DNA of 64,000 nt, taken from Alphaproteobacteria bacterium. Its GTDB lineage: Bacteria > Pseudomonadota > Alphaproteobacteria > Rhodospirillales > Rhodospirillaceae. The notes under the pieces were generated by a model. The model searched no databases. It was not told the origin of the DNA and saw only the letters and a program-made list of their open reading frames with translations. Position numbers and translations under genes: made by a program. This document shows positions 27,426 through 35,702 of this stretch, in pieces (the first letter of the stretch is position 1; each line of letters opens with the position of its first letter). Location of the stretch: contig QJZR01000013.1 of the NCBI GenBank assembly GCA_003246625.1, forward strand, positions 1-64,000, read 5' to 3'.

Positions 27426-28925
27426 TCATCCTCCGTAGGGCAGATGGTCTTCGTCCGTCCAGTTTCCGAAGGTGGTGTACTCCCCATTGAAGTGGAGGAC
27501 AACCGTGTCGGTGGGGCCGTGGCGCTGTTTGGCGACGATGCATTCCGCCTTGAATTCGATTTCCTTGAGGGAGTTTTCCCATTCCTCGACGATGTGGGCG
27601 TATTTGGAGTCGTCGTCGCCGTCGCGCTTCTGCGGGCGCTTCGCCTTTTTGTAATAGTGCTCGCGGAAGACGAACATCACCATGTCGGCGTCCTGCTCGA
27701 TCGAGCCGGATTCGCGCAAATCGGAAAGCTGCGGCCGCTTGTCGTCGCGGCTTTCCACGGCGCGGGACAGCTGGGACAGGGCCAGCACCGGCACGTTGAG
27801 TTCCTTCGCCAGGATCTTCAGGCCGCGGGTCATTTCCGAAAGTTCCTGCACGCGGTTGCTCTCGCGGCGGCTGGACGCGCCGGGGGAAAGCAGTTGCAGG
27901 TAGTCGATGACGATCATCCCCAGGTTTTCCTGGCGCTTCAGACGGCGCGCGCGGGTGCGGATGGCGCCCACCGACAGGCCGGGGGTGTCGTCGATGAACA
28001 GCGGCACCTTCTCCATCAGGCCGACCGCGGCGGAAAGCTTGTTGAAGTCGTCCTGCACCATGTGGCCGGTGCGCATCTTGTGGCCGGGGATCTGCGCCTC
28101 GTTGGAGAGGATACGGGTGGCCAGCTGCTCCGCCGACATTTCCAGCGAGAAGAAGGCGGTCACCGCGCCCGGGCCGTTGGGGTCCTTGAGGCGGGCGTAG
28201 GCGGCGTTGTAGGCGATGGCGGTGGCGAGAGCCGTCTTGCCCATGCCGGGGCGTCCGGCCAGGATGATCAAGTCCGAGTTGTGCAGGCCGCCGAGAAGGG
28301 TGTCGAGGTCGGAGAGACCGGTGGTGACGCCGGACAGGCCGCTGGCCTTGTTGGCGGCGTCGGCCATTTCCAGGGACTGACGCAGCGCCGACTTGAACGA
28401 GACGAAGCCCTTGCTCGCCTCGCCCGAGGTGGCCAGGCCGTAGAGGCCTTCCTCCGCCTTGCGGATCTGGTCGTCGGCCGAGGAGTCCAGGTTCTCGTCG
28501 AAGGCGTCGTTGACCACGTCCTCGCCCAGGGCGATCAACTGGCGGCGCAGGTAAAGATCGTGGATTAGCCGCCCGTACTGCTCGGCGTTGATGATGCCGA
28601 CCACCGAATTGGCCAGTTTGACCAGATAGCCCGGCCCGCCGACGCGCTCCAGCTCCGGCCCGCCGTCCATTACTCGCTTCAGGGTGATCGGGTCGGCGGT
28701 GTCGCCGCGCTCGTACATCGCCAGGCACAGCTCGAACACCCGGCGGTGGGTGGAATCGGCGAAGTGGTCGGGCTTCAGAAAGTCGATGACCTTGTCGATC
28801 GCCGCGTTGTTGTTGAGGATGGCGCCCAGAAGCGCCTGCTCCGCCTCGGTGTCGTAGGGCGGGGTGCGGCCGCCGTGGACGGCGGGCTGGGCGTCGGCGA
28901 AAATCGTATCGAGGGTCTGATTCAT
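27426..28925 (-). CDS. dnaB: Replicative DNA helicase DnaB
   Basis: 499 residues from ATG 28925. The N-terminal DnaB domain starts at PPYDTEAEQALLGAIL; the RecA-like ATPase has Walker A GRPGMGKTAL, MSAEQLATRI, and SQLSRAVE-R, with the C-terminal FREHYYKK region. It is the hexameric 5'-3' helicase of the replisome. A palindrome containing a TTATCCACA DnaA box lies 44 bp upstream, hinting at DnaA-linked control. It is followed immediately by alr. Confidence 0.96.
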   Translation of the reverse strand: MNQTLDTIFADAQPAVHGGRTPPYDTEAEQALLGAILNNNAAIDKVIDFLKPDHFADSTHRRVFELCLAMYERGDTADPITLKRVMDGGPELERVGGPGYLVKLANSVVGIINAEQYGRLIHDLYLRRQLIALGEDVVNDAFDENLDSSADDQIRKAEEGLYGLATSGEASKGFVSFKSALRQSLEMADAANKASGLSGVTTGLSDLDTLLGGLHNSDLIILAGRPGMGKTALATAIAYNAAYARLKDPNGPGAVTAFFSLEMSAEQLATRILSNEAQIPGHKMRTGHMVQDDFNKLSAAVGLMEKVPLFIDDTPGLSVGAIRTRARRLKRQENLGMIVIDYLQLLSPGASSRRESNRVQELSEMTRGLKILAKELNVPVLALSQLSRAVESRDDKRPQLSDLRESGSIEQDADMVMFVFREHYYKKAKRPQKRDGDDDSKYAHIVEEWENSLKEIEFKAECIVAKQRHGPTDTVVLHFNGEYTTFGNWTDEDHLPYGG

Positions 28926-28968
28926 CCGCGCACCATAACACGCCCCCCCCGGGGGATGCTGCGGCGAG

Positions 28969-28988
28969 TTATCCACAGGCCTGTGGAT
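28969..28988. promoter_or_regulatory. DnaA-box palindrome upstream of dnaB
   Basis: A perfect TTATCCACA DnaA box (28969-28977) is part of an 18-bp palindrome ATCCACAGG/CCTGTGGAT (28971-28988), giving two back-to-back boxes, the second with two changes in its last bases. It lies 44 bp before the dnaB start and beside repeat copy C. Confidence 0.6.
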
Positions 28989-29006
28989 GTCGGGGATTAC
29001 GGCGGA

Positions 29007-29201
29007 GGAAAACCAGGCCGGGCTCCGCCCGGACCCGCAAAGGGCCAGGGGCCCTTTGATCCCGATACGTTTTTTGCGCGTAGCGCGATAAAGCCTTCAC
29101 GCCGCGTGAAGGTCGATTGCCGCTGACGCGGCGAAGAACGAATGGGTACACAGGGGCCGGGCCCCTGTGCGGGGTCCGGGGCGGCGCCCCGGTCTGGGTT
29201 T
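29007..29201 (+). repeat. Composite inverted-repeat element, copy C
   Basis: About 195 bp and the best-formed copy. Left half GGAAAACCAGGCCGGGCTCC... with hairpin AAAGGGCC-AGG-GGCCCTTT and T6 run. Core GCGCGTAGCGCGATAAAGCC, the small hairpin TTCACGCCGCGTGAA and GCCGCTGACGCGGCGAA. Right half with hairpin ACAGGGGCC-GGG.../CCCCTGT and GCGGGGTCCGGGGCGGCGCC ending in GGGTTT. It separates the rplI terminator from the dnaB control region. Confidence 0.88.
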
Positions 29202-29206
29202 GAACG

Positions 29207-29239
29207 AAAAAACCGCCGCCCGGAGGCCGGGCGGCGGTT
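29207..29239 (-). terminator. Terminator of the rpsF-rpsR-rplI operon
   Basis: Perfect 13-bp stem AACCGCCGCCCGG / CCGGGCGGCGGTT with a three-base loop; on the minus strand it is followed by TTTTTT. It lies 25 bp after the rplI stop and abuts repeat copy C. Confidence 0.92.
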
Positions 29240-29263
29240 CGAACGCGAAGGATCGCGAAAGGC

Positions 29264-29818
29264 TTATTCGGCCTGCGGAGCTTCCTCGGCGGCGGCTTCC
29301 TCGACCGGGGCTTCCTCGGCCTCGGCCTCAGCCTCGTCGGCTTCCGTCTCCACGGCGTGTTGCATCGCCTCTTCCTCGGAGCGGGCGACGACCACGGAGA
29401 CGTCCACCTTGACCTCGGGGTGCAGCGACAGCGGCACGACATAGGCGCCCAGCGCCTTGATCGGCTGGTTCAGCTGCGCCTGCGACTTTTCCACCGCGAA
29501 ACCGGCGTCCTTCACCCCGTCGCGGATGTCGCGGGCGGTCACCGATCCGTACAGCTGGCCGCTTTCGGCGGCCTGACGCACGATCACCAGGCGCAGGCCG
29601 ACCATCTTCGCGGCCACCGCCTCGGCTTCCTCGCGGCGCTTCAGGTTGGTCGCCTCGATCTGGACGCGCTGCTTCTCGAACAGCTCCAGGTTGGCCTTGG
29701 TGGCGCGCATCGCCTTGTTCTGCGGCAGCAGGTAGTTGCGGGCGAAGCCCGGCTTCACGTTGACGACGTCGCCGATCTGGCCGAGCCGTTCGACGCGTTC
29801 CAACAGAATGACTTCCAT
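29264..29818 (-). CDS. rplI: 50S ribosomal protein L9
   Basis: 184 residues. The N-terminal domain MEVILLERVERLGQIGD..VKPGFARNYLLP is the L9 signature; a long helix and the C-terminal rRNA-binding domain (GKLYGSVT-like GQLYGSVTARD) follow. The last ~35 residues form an acidic Glu/Ala-rich extension (EAEAEEAPVEEAAAEEAP), longer than in E. coli L9 but usual for alphaproteobacteria. It is the last gene of the operon. Confidence 0.96.
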   Translation of the reverse strand: MEVILLERVERLGQIGDVVNVKPGFARNYLLPQNKAMRATKANLELFEKQRVQIEATNLKRREEAEAVAAKMVGLRLVIVRQAAESGQLYGSVTARDIRDGVKDAGFAVEKSQAQLNQPIKALGAYVVPLSLHPEVKVDVSVVVARSEEEAMQHAVETEADEAEAEAEEAPVEEAAAEEAPQAE

Positions 29819-29876
29819 TTTTCTATCCTTTCTGTTCGTCCGGCGGCGCCATGGCGCCCCGTTAGGAATGCGAAAC

Positions 29877-29906
29877 GCGGAACGGGCGCAGGCGCCCGCT
29901 CCGCAG
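29877..29906 (-). promoter_or_regulatory. Intercistronic hairpin between rpsR and rplI
   Basis: Palindrome GCGGA-a-CGGGCGC / GCGCCCG-c-TCCGC in the 111-bp rpsR-rplI spacer, with no T-run. Probably an mRNA structure tuning rplI expression or stability. Confidence 0.45.
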
Positions 29907-29929
29907 AGAGGTTTGGATGTTCGTCCCGC

Positions 29930-30163
29930 TTACTTCGAGACGTAGGGCAGAAGCGACAGGTAGCGGGCGCGCTTGATCGCGCGGGCCAGCTCACGCTGCT
30001 TCTTCGCCGAAACCGCGGTGATGCGGCTGGGGACGATCTTGCCGCGCTCGGAAATGAAGCGCGAGAGCAGCTTGACGTCCTTGTAGTCGATCTTCGGCGC
30101 GTTGGCGCCGGAGAACGGGCAGGTCTTGCGACGGCGGAAGAACGGACGACGCGGAGCGTTCAT
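29930..30163 (-). CDS. rpsR: 30S ribosomal protein S18
   Basis: 77 residues, normal length. It shows [50 protein letters not shown], the core of S18. S18 pairs with S6 in the 30S platform. Its start shares one base with the rpsF stop (TGATG), so it is translationally coupled. Confidence 0.97.
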   Translation of the reverse strand: MNAPRRPFFRRRKTCPFSGANAPKIDYKDVKLLSRFISERGKIVPSRITAVSAKKQRELARAIKRARYLSLLPYVSK

Positions 30164-30630
30164 CAGAGGTCTCCTTCAACGGCGGCGGGAGCGGCGGGGG
30201 CGGGGGAGCGGTCGAAACGGCGGCCGCCACGGTCGCCACGGTCGCCACGATCGCCACGATCACCACGCGGGCCGCGATCGCCGCGGTCGCCACGGTCGCC
30301 GCGTTCGTTGCGCGGCTGCATCATCGCGGAGAGACCTTCCTCCAGCGCCTCGACGCGCACCGTCATGTAACGCAGGATGTCTTCGTTGATCCGCATCTGA
30401 CGCTCGTATTCGGCCACCGCGGCCGCCGGGGCGTCGATGTTGAGAAGGACGTAATGTCCCTTGCGGTTCTTGTTGATGCGGTAGCAGAGGTTACGCAGAC
30501 CCCACATTTCCCGCTTCTTCACCTCGCCGCCGTTGGCGGAGAGGACTTCGCCCATCTTGTCGACCAGAGCTTCCACCTGAGTGGCGCTGATGTCCTGACG
30601 GGCGATCACCACGCTTTCGTACAATGCCAT
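30163..30630 (-). CDS. rpsF: 30S ribosomal protein S6 with Arg-Gly-Asp repeat tail
   Basis: 155 residues from ATG 30630. The core ([15 protein letters not shown]... to about residue 100) is a standard S6 fold. Residues ~110-136 are a run of RGD/DRG tripeptides encoded by near-identical 9-base units at 30223-30303, followed by an Ala/Pro tail. Alphaproteobacterial S6 proteins often have charged C-terminal extensions, but this tripeptide regularity is notable and may vary in length. S6 is the first gene of the operon; a good sigma-70-like promoter lies upstream. Confidence 0.95.
   Translation of the reverse strand: MALYESVVIARQDISATQVEALVDKMGEVLSANGGEVKKREMWGLRNLCYRINKNRKGHYVLLNIDAPAAAVAEYERQMRINEDILRYMTVRVEALEEGLSAMMQPRNERGDRGDRGDRGPRGDRGDRGDRGDRGGRRFDRSPAPAAPAAVEGDL
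30223..30303 (-). repeat. In-frame 9-bp tandem repeats in rpsF
   Basis: About nine imperfect copies of a GG(T/C)GACCGC-type unit (minus strand) encoding Gly-Asp-Arg. Short, coding and degenerate at third positions, so a coding microsatellite rather than a CRISPR. Confidence 0.8.
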
Positions 30631-30747
30631 GTCTTTTCGACTCCCTATGGCTTCTCTCTTCCCAATTTTCCGCCTGAAACATTGTTTCACGGCGGGTTCC
30701 TCGGGCATAGCCGATCCCATGATCGGCAAGGAGTTGTGAGGAGGGGG

Positions 30748-30775
30748 ACTATACACATCTTTCATAGCGGTGCAA
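30748..30775 (-). promoter_or_regulatory. Sigma-70-like promoter for rpsF operon
   Basis: On the minus strand TTGCAC (30770-30775) and TATAGT (30748-30753) are separated by 16 bases, about 118 bp upstream of the rpsF ATG. On the plus strand a TTGACA at 30783-30788 may start the divergent fabD promoter, but its -10 is weak. Confidence 0.65.
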
Positions 30776-30860
30776 GGGGCGCTTGACATTGGGGGGGGTT
30801 GTGCTTCTTTTGACGACGAAGTCAGTGCATTTCCTGGTTACAGATCTGGAGGATGAGCGC

Positions 30861-31805
30861 ATGCGCGCAGTGGTTTTCCCGGGGCAAGGGTCTCAGGCCG
30901 TCGGTATGGGCAAGGATCTCGCGGAGCGGTTTTCCGTCGCGCGGGAGGTGTTCGCCGAGGTCGAGGACGCTCTCGAGCAAAAGCTGACGCAGATGATGTT
31001 CGAGGGTCCCGAACAGGATCTGATGATGACCGAAAACACGCAGCCCGCCCTGATGGCGGTCAGCGTCGCGATCGTGCGGGTTCTGGACAAGGAATACGGC
31101 GTCCGCCTGCCGGACGTCGCGTCGTACGTCGCGGGGCATTCGCTCGGCGAGTATTCGGCGCTGTGCTCCGCCGGGGCGCTCAAGCTGTCCGATACCGCCC
31201 GTCTGCTGCGGACCCGTGGCCGCGCGATGCAGAAGGCGGTGCCCTTCGGCATGGGCGCGATGGCCGCGATCCTGGGTCTTGACGCCGAACAGGCGCGCAC
31301 CCTGTCCGCCGAGGCCTCGGAAGGCGAGGTCTGCGAGGCGGCCAACGACAACGCGCCGGGCCAGGTGGTGGTTTCCGGTCATGTCGGCGCGGTGAAGCGC
31401 GCCATCGAAATCGCCAAGAAGCTGGGCGTGAAGCGCAGCGTGCTGCTGCCGGTTTCCGCGCCCTTCCATTGCGCCCTGATGCGTCCCGCCGCCGAGACCA
31501 TGCGCGAGGCCCTGTCGGGCGTCGAGCTGATCGCGCCGTCGGTGCCGGTGGTGGCCAACGTCACCGCGCGGGCGACCGACGATCCCGAGGAAATCCGCAA
31601 GCTCCTGGTCGAACAGGTGTGCGGCTCGGTGCGTTGGCGCGAGAGCGTGCAGTTCATGAAGAGCGTCGGCGTTTCCTCGCTGGTCGAGGTCGGCTCCGGC
31701 CGCGTCCTCTCCGGCCTGGCGAAGCGCATCGACCGCGAGATGGACGGCATGCCGGTCGGTTCCTTCGAGGAAATCGAGGCCTTCGCCAAGTCGGTGGCGG
31801 CCTGA
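30861..31805 (+). CDS. fabD: Malonyl-CoA:ACP transacylase
   Basis: 314 residues from ATG 30861, with GGAGG at 30848-30852. MRAVVFPGQGSQ is the family start; the catalytic Ser is in GHSLGEYSAL and the catalytic His in PFHCALM. FabD loads malonyl onto ACP to supply fatty acid elongation. It begins the fabD-fabG-acpP-fabF-mltG cluster and is divergent from rpsF. Confidence 0.96.
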   Translation: MRAVVFPGQGSQAVGMGKDLAERFSVAREVFAEVEDALEQKLTQMMFEGPEQDLMMTENTQPALMAVSVAIVRVLDKEYGVRLPDVASYVAGHSLGEYSALCSAGALKLSDTARLLRTRGRAMQKAVPFGMGAMAAILGLDAEQARTLSAEASEGEVCEAANDNAPGQVVVSGHVGAVKRAIEIAKKLGVKRSVLLPVSAPFHCALMRPAAETMREALSGVELIAPSVPVVANVTARATDDPEEIRKLLVEQVCGSVRWRESVQFMKSVGVSSLVEVGSGRVLSGLAKRIDREMDGMPVGSFEEIEAFAKSVAA

Positions 31806-31926
31806 GCATCGAACAGCCGCCCGGTGGCGCGTTGCGACCGGGCGGTTTTCTGTGTCCGCGGCGGGCGCGTGGGGAGGCGTCCGCGTCAGGTTCAATTCGC
31901 ATAAGATAATAAAGAGCAAGCCATCC

Positions 31927-32676
31927 ATGTTTGACTTAACCGACAAGTGCGCCCTGGTCACCGGCGCTTCCGGGGGGATCGGTTCCGCCATCGCCAAGGC
32001 CTTCGCCGCGCGCGGCGCCAAGGTGGTTCTGACCGGGACCCGGCGCGAGGCGCTGGACAAGGTCGCCGCCGAGATCGAGGCGGTGGCTCCGGGCAAGGCG
32101 GTGGTGATCGCCGCCAACCTTTCCGACGCCGCCGAAACCGACCGTCTGGCCGCCGAGGCCGAGGCGGCGATGGGCAAGATCGACATTCTGGTCAACAACG
32201 CCGGCCTGACCCGCGACGGCCTGGCGATGCGGATGAAGGACGACGACTGGCAGACGGTGATCGACGTCAACCTGACCGCCGCCTTCCGTCTGACCCGCGC
32301 GGTGATGCGCGGCATGATGAAGCGCCGCACCGGCCGCGTCATCGGCATTTCCTCGGTGGTCGGCGTCGCCGGCAACCCGGGGCAGGCCAACTATGCCGCC
32401 TCCAAGGCCGGGTTGATCGGCATGACCAAGTCGCTGGCGCACGAGCTGGCCTCGCGCGGCATTACCGTCAACTGCATCGCGCCCGGCATGATTGCGACGC
32501 CGATGACCGACGTCTTGACCGATGAGCAGCGTCAGCGGATGTTCGCTTCGATTCCGGCGGGTCGTTTCGGCCTGCCCGAGGATATCGCCGCCGCCGCGGT
32601 GTTCCTGGCCGGGGACGAGGCTGCCTACGTCACCGGACAGACCATCCATGTCAACGGTGGCATGGCGATGATCTAG
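31927..32676 (+). CDS. fabG: 3-oxoacyl-ACP reductase
   Basis: 249 residues, normal for FabG. TGASGGIGS near 13, NNAGLTRDGL, catalytic Ser in ISSVVG and YAASKAG; the C-terminal MTDVLTDEQR...GGMAMI matches FabG rather than generic SDRs. It reduces beta-ketoacyl-ACP with NADPH. It lies 121 bp after fabD in the fatty acid cluster. Confidence 0.96.
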   Translation: MFDLTDKCALVTGASGGIGSAIAKAFAARGAKVVLTGTRREALDKVAAEIEAVAPGKAVVIAANLSDAAETDRLAAEAEAAMGKIDILVNNAGLTRDGLAMRMKDDDWQTVIDVNLTAAFRLTRAVMRGMMKRRTGRVIGISSVVGVAGNPGQANYAASKAGLIGMTKSLAHELASRGITVNCIAPGMIATPMTDVLTDEQRQRMFASIPAGRFGLPEDIAAAAVFLAGDEAAYVTGQTIHVNGGMAMI

Positions 32677-32865
32677 AAATCCCGTGGGAGAACCCGGCCG
32701 GGGCAACCCGATCGCTGGTTTTCCGGCGGAAAGTGTGGTACTGAACGGGCCACTTGAGCCGACGGGTCTGCGGCGCCTCGCGCCGGGGAACGTCACCGAA
32801 AGAGGCCTCGCCGGGCAACCGGCTCCTTGTAATAACCAAACGAGCAAAGACCGAGGACAAGCCAA

Positions 32866-33102
32866 ATGAGTGATGTCGCCGAACGCGTGAAGAAGATCGT
32901 CGTCGAGCACCTGGGAGTCGAAGAAGACAAGGTGACCGAGAATGCCAGCTTCATCGATGATCTGGGCGCGGACAGCCTGGACACCGTGGAACTGGTGATG
33001 GCCTTCGAGGAAGAATTCGGTATCGAAATTCCCGATGACGCCGCCGAGAAGATTCTGACGGTCAAGGACGCGATCTCCTTCATTTCCAAAGCCAACGGCT
33101 GA
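32866..33102 (+). CDS. acpP: Acyl carrier protein
   Basis: 78 residues, acidic. The phosphopantetheine site is Ser37 in [15 protein letters not shown]. The 189-bp leader after fabG and its own terminator suggest independent high-level expression, as usual for acpP. It carries acyl chains for FabD/FabG/FabF and for the lipid A enzymes found elsewhere in the window. Confidence 0.98.
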   Translation: MSDVAERVKKIVVEHLGVEEDKVTENASFIDDLGADSLDTVELVMAFEEEFGIEIPDDAAEKILTVKDAISFISKANG

Positions 33103-33111
33103 TCCGGCCGC

Positions 33112-33155
33112 GGGGTGGCCATCCCGGATTTCCGGGATGGCCCCGTTCGATTTGT
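33112..33155 (+). terminator. Partial terminator or attenuator after acpP
   Basis: Stem GGCCATCCCGGA / TCCGGGATGGCC (12 bp, two-base loop) extended by GGGG/CCCC, followed by GTTCGATTTG. The weak T-run suggests partial termination, giving more acpP than fabF mRNA. Confidence 0.65.
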
Positions 33156-33258
33156 CCCTGGCGCGCGATGCAACGGCCGCGCCATGCCGTGGGACCGCGT
33201 CCGCAAGAAATTTGGGGACGGGCGTGATTTTCCCGAAAACGACAACGGGTGGACGAAC

Positions 33259-34515
33259 ATGAGGCGAGTAGTCATTACCGGCCTGGGCATGCTGACGCCG
33301 CTGGGGCGTGGCGTGCAGCGCAACTGGCAACGCCTGATCGCAGGCGAAAACGGTTTCCGTCGCATCGACCGCTTCGAGGCTTCCGATCTGGCGGCCCAGG
33401 TGGCGGCGATGATCCCGATGGGGACCGGCGAAGGGGAATTCGATCCCGATTCCGTGGCTCCGGCGAAGGAACGCCGCCGTATGGACGACTTCATCGTCTA
33501 TGCGCTGGCCGCCGCCGAGGAAGCGGTTCTGGACTCGGGGTGGACGCCCGAGGACGAGGAATTGCGCGCCCGTACCGGCGTGATGATCGGTTCGGGGATC
33601 GGCGGGCTGGCCAGCATCGCCGAATGCGCCGACGTCCTGGAAAAGAGCGGACCGCGCCGCGTATCGCCGTTCTTCATTCCGTCCAGCCTGATCAACCTGG
33701 CCTCCGGCCACGTTTCGATCAAATACGGCTTCACCGGCCCGAACCATTCGGCGGTGACCGCCTGCGCCACCGGCGCGCATGCCATCGGCGACGCTTCGCG
33801 CCTGATCATGTTCGGCGACGCCGACGTGATGGTGGCGGGTGGCGCGGAAGCCGCGGTCTGCCGCCTGGGGATTTCGGGCTTCGCCTCGGCGAAGGCGCTG
33901 TCCACCTCGTACAACGACCGGCCGAGCGAATCCTCCCGTCCGTGGGACAAGGGCCGCGACGGCTTCGTCATGGGCGAGGGCGCGGGCGTTGTGGTGCTTG
34001 AGGAATACGAGCACGCGAAGAAGCGCGGCGCCAAGATCTATGCCGAGGTCAAGGGTTACGGCCTGTCCGGCGACGCCTATCACATCACCGCGCCGCACCC
34101 CGAGGGCCGGGGCGCGATTCTGGCGATGAAGATGGCGCTGAAGAACGCCGGCATGAACCCCGACGACATCGACTACATCAACGCGCACGGGACCTCGACG
34201 CCGCTGGGCGACGAGATCGAGTGCAACGCGGTGAAGAAGGTGTTCGGCGCCGCCGCCGAGAAGCTCTCGATGTCCTCCACCAAATCGGCGGTCGGGCATC
34301 TGCTGGGCGCGGCGGGCGCGATCGAGGCGATCTATTCCGTCCTCGCCCTGCGCGATCAGGTGGCGCCGCCGACCCTGAACCTGCACGACCCGTCGGACGG
34401 CTGCGACATCGATCTGGTGCCCTTGAAGGCGAAGGAACGCACCATCGACGCGGTGCAGTCCAACTCCTTCGGCTTCGGCGGGACCAACGCCTCGCTGATC
34501 CTCACCCGCGTCTGA
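33259..34515 (+). CDS. fabF: 3-oxoacyl-ACP synthase II
   Basis: 418 residues from ATG 33259 (MRRVVITGLGMLTPLG). Catalytic Cys is in TACATGAHAIGDA; the two His are in NAHGTSTPLGD and KSAVGHLLGAAGA; GFGGTNASL is near the end. It condenses malonyl-ACP with acyl-ACP and governs unsaturated chain elongation. The frame is open 48 codons upstream through the acpP terminator, which I do not count. mltG starts 10 bp later. Confidence 0.96.
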   Translation: MRRVVITGLGMLTPLGRGVQRNWQRLIAGENGFRRIDRFEASDLAAQVAAMIPMGTGEGEFDPDSVAPAKERRRMDDFIVYALAAAEEAVLDSGWTPEDEELRARTGVMIGSGIGGLASIAECADVLEKSGPRRVSPFFIPSSLINLASGHVSIKYGFTGPNHSAVTACATGAHAIGDASRLIMFGDADVMVAGGAEAAVCRLGISGFASAKALSTSYNDRPSESSRPWDKGRDGFVMGEGAGVVVLEEYEHAKKRGAKIYAEVKGYGLSGDAYHITAPHPEGRGAILAMKMALKNAGMNPDDIDYINAHGTSTPLGDEIECNAVKKVFGAAAEKLSMSSTKSAVGHLLGAAGAIEAIYSVLALRDQVAPPTLNLHDPSDGCDIDLVPLKAKERTIDAVQSNSFGFGGTNASLILTRV

Positions 34516-34525
34516 GGCGGGGGTC

Positions 34526-35515
34526 ATGCTGCGCCGCCTGGGGGTCGCCGCCGTCGCGCTTCTCGCGCTGGCGGCCATCGCCGGGGTTATCCTCTACGTC
34601 AAGGGCCGGGAGGCGTTTTTCGCCCCCGGCCCTTCCGCGTCTTCCACCACCCTGGCCGTGCCCAAGGGGGCGGGAACGGAACGCATCGCCGCGATCCTGC
34701 ACGCGGGCGGGGTGATCGGCGATCCCCGTCTGTTCCGCGTCGGCGTCCGCCTGATGGGCATGCAGGGCGCCCTGCGCGCCGGAGAATACGTCTTCCCCGC
34801 CGGGGTGTCGGCGAAGGGGGCGATGGACATCCTCGCCACCGGGGCGGTGGTGCAGCATCTGCTGACCGTTCCCGAGGGCTGGACGGTGAAGCAGGCGCTG
34901 GCCGCCCTGGCGCAGGCCCCGGACCTGACCGGCGAGGCGCCGCAAGGCCTGCCCGAGGGGGCCTTCCTGCCGGAAACCCACGCCTATGTCCTGGGGGAAA
35001 GCCGCGCGGCGCTGGCCCGCCGGATGACCGCGGCGCGCGACCGCGTGCTGGCCGACGCCTGGGCGAACCGCGCCGCCGACCTGCCGCTGAAGTCGCCGGA
35101 GGAGGCCCTGATCCTCGCCTCGGTGGTGGAGCGGGAAACCGCGCTGGCGGCGGAACGCCCGCACGTCGCGGCGGTGTTCATCAACCGCCTGCGGTTGGGG
35201 ATGCGGCTGCAATCCGATCCCACCGTGGTCTACGGCCTGTCCGACGGCGCGGGGGTGCTGCCGCGCCCCCTGACCCGCCGCGACCTGGAAAGCGACACTC
35301 CCTTCAACACCTACGTCATCGCCGGGCTGCCGCCGTCGCCGATCTGCCTGCCGGGGCGGGAGGCGATTCGCGCGGTGCTCGACCCGGCGGCGTCGTCCGA
35401 CCTCTATTTCGTCGCCGACGGCAGCGGCGGGCACGTCTTTTCCCGCAGCCTGGCCGAACACAACCGCAACGTCGCCAAGTGGCGCGCGGTGGAGAAGGCG
35501 GCGAAGACCCGCTGA
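34526..35515 (+). CDS. mltG: Endolytic murein transglycosylase MltG
   Basis: 329 residues. A single N-terminal membrane anchor (LGVAAVALLALAAIAGVILYV), a LysM-like region, and the YceG domain with the catalytic Glu in LASVVERET, then LQSDPTVVYGL and STPFNTY-like DTPFNTY. It cuts nascent glycan strands in the periplasm. Location after fabF is the standard alphaproteobacterial order; yicC-gmk usually follow directly, but here about 2 kb intervenes. Confidence 0.95.
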   Translation: MLRRLGVAAVALLALAAIAGVILYVKGREAFFAPGPSASSTTLAVPKGAGTERIAAILHAGGVIGDPRLFRVGVRLMGMQGALRAGEYVFPAGVSAKGAMDILATGAVVQHLLTVPEGWTVKQALAALAQAPDLTGEAPQGLPEGAFLPETHAYVLGESRAALARRMTAARDRVLADAWANRAADLPLKSPEEALILASVVERETALAAERPHVAAVFINRLRLGMRLQSDPTVVYGLSDGAGVLPRPLTRRDLESDTPFNTYVIAGLPPSPICLPGREAIRAVLDPAASSDLYFVADGSGGHVFSRSLAEHNRNVAKWRAVEKAAKTR

Positions 35516-35525
35516 AACGCCGCCC

Positions 35526-35700
35526 GGAAAACCAGGCCGGGGCCAGCCCCGGCCCCCGCTGGGGCCTGGAGGCCCCAGACCCTCGTTTGTTTGTTTTGCG
35601 CGTGGCGCGATCAAGCCGCTGCCGCGGCGAAAAAAGCCATGGATACACAGGGTCCAAGACCCTGTGCGGGGTCCGGGGCAGCGCCCCGGACTGGTTTTCC
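35526..35700 (+). repeat. Composite inverted-repeat element, copy D
   Basis: About 175 bp, the shortest copy because the small middle hairpin is missing. Left half GGAAAACCAGGCCGGGGC... with hairpin TGGGGCC-TGGA-GGCCCCA. Core TTTTGCGCGTGGCGCGATCA and GCCGCGGCGAAAAAA. Right half with hairpin ACAGGGTC-CAAG-ACCCTGT then GCGGGGTCCGGGGCAGCGCC ending in GGTTTTCC. It fills the gap between two convergent stop codons, of mltG (10 bp away) and the dehydratase (2 bp away). Confidence 0.88.
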
Positions 35701-35702
35701 GC

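Noticed and set aside
30215-30310. Short regular repeats that might suggest a CRISPR
   Set aside because: The units are 9 bp, contiguous, without spacers, and encode the RGD tail of S6.
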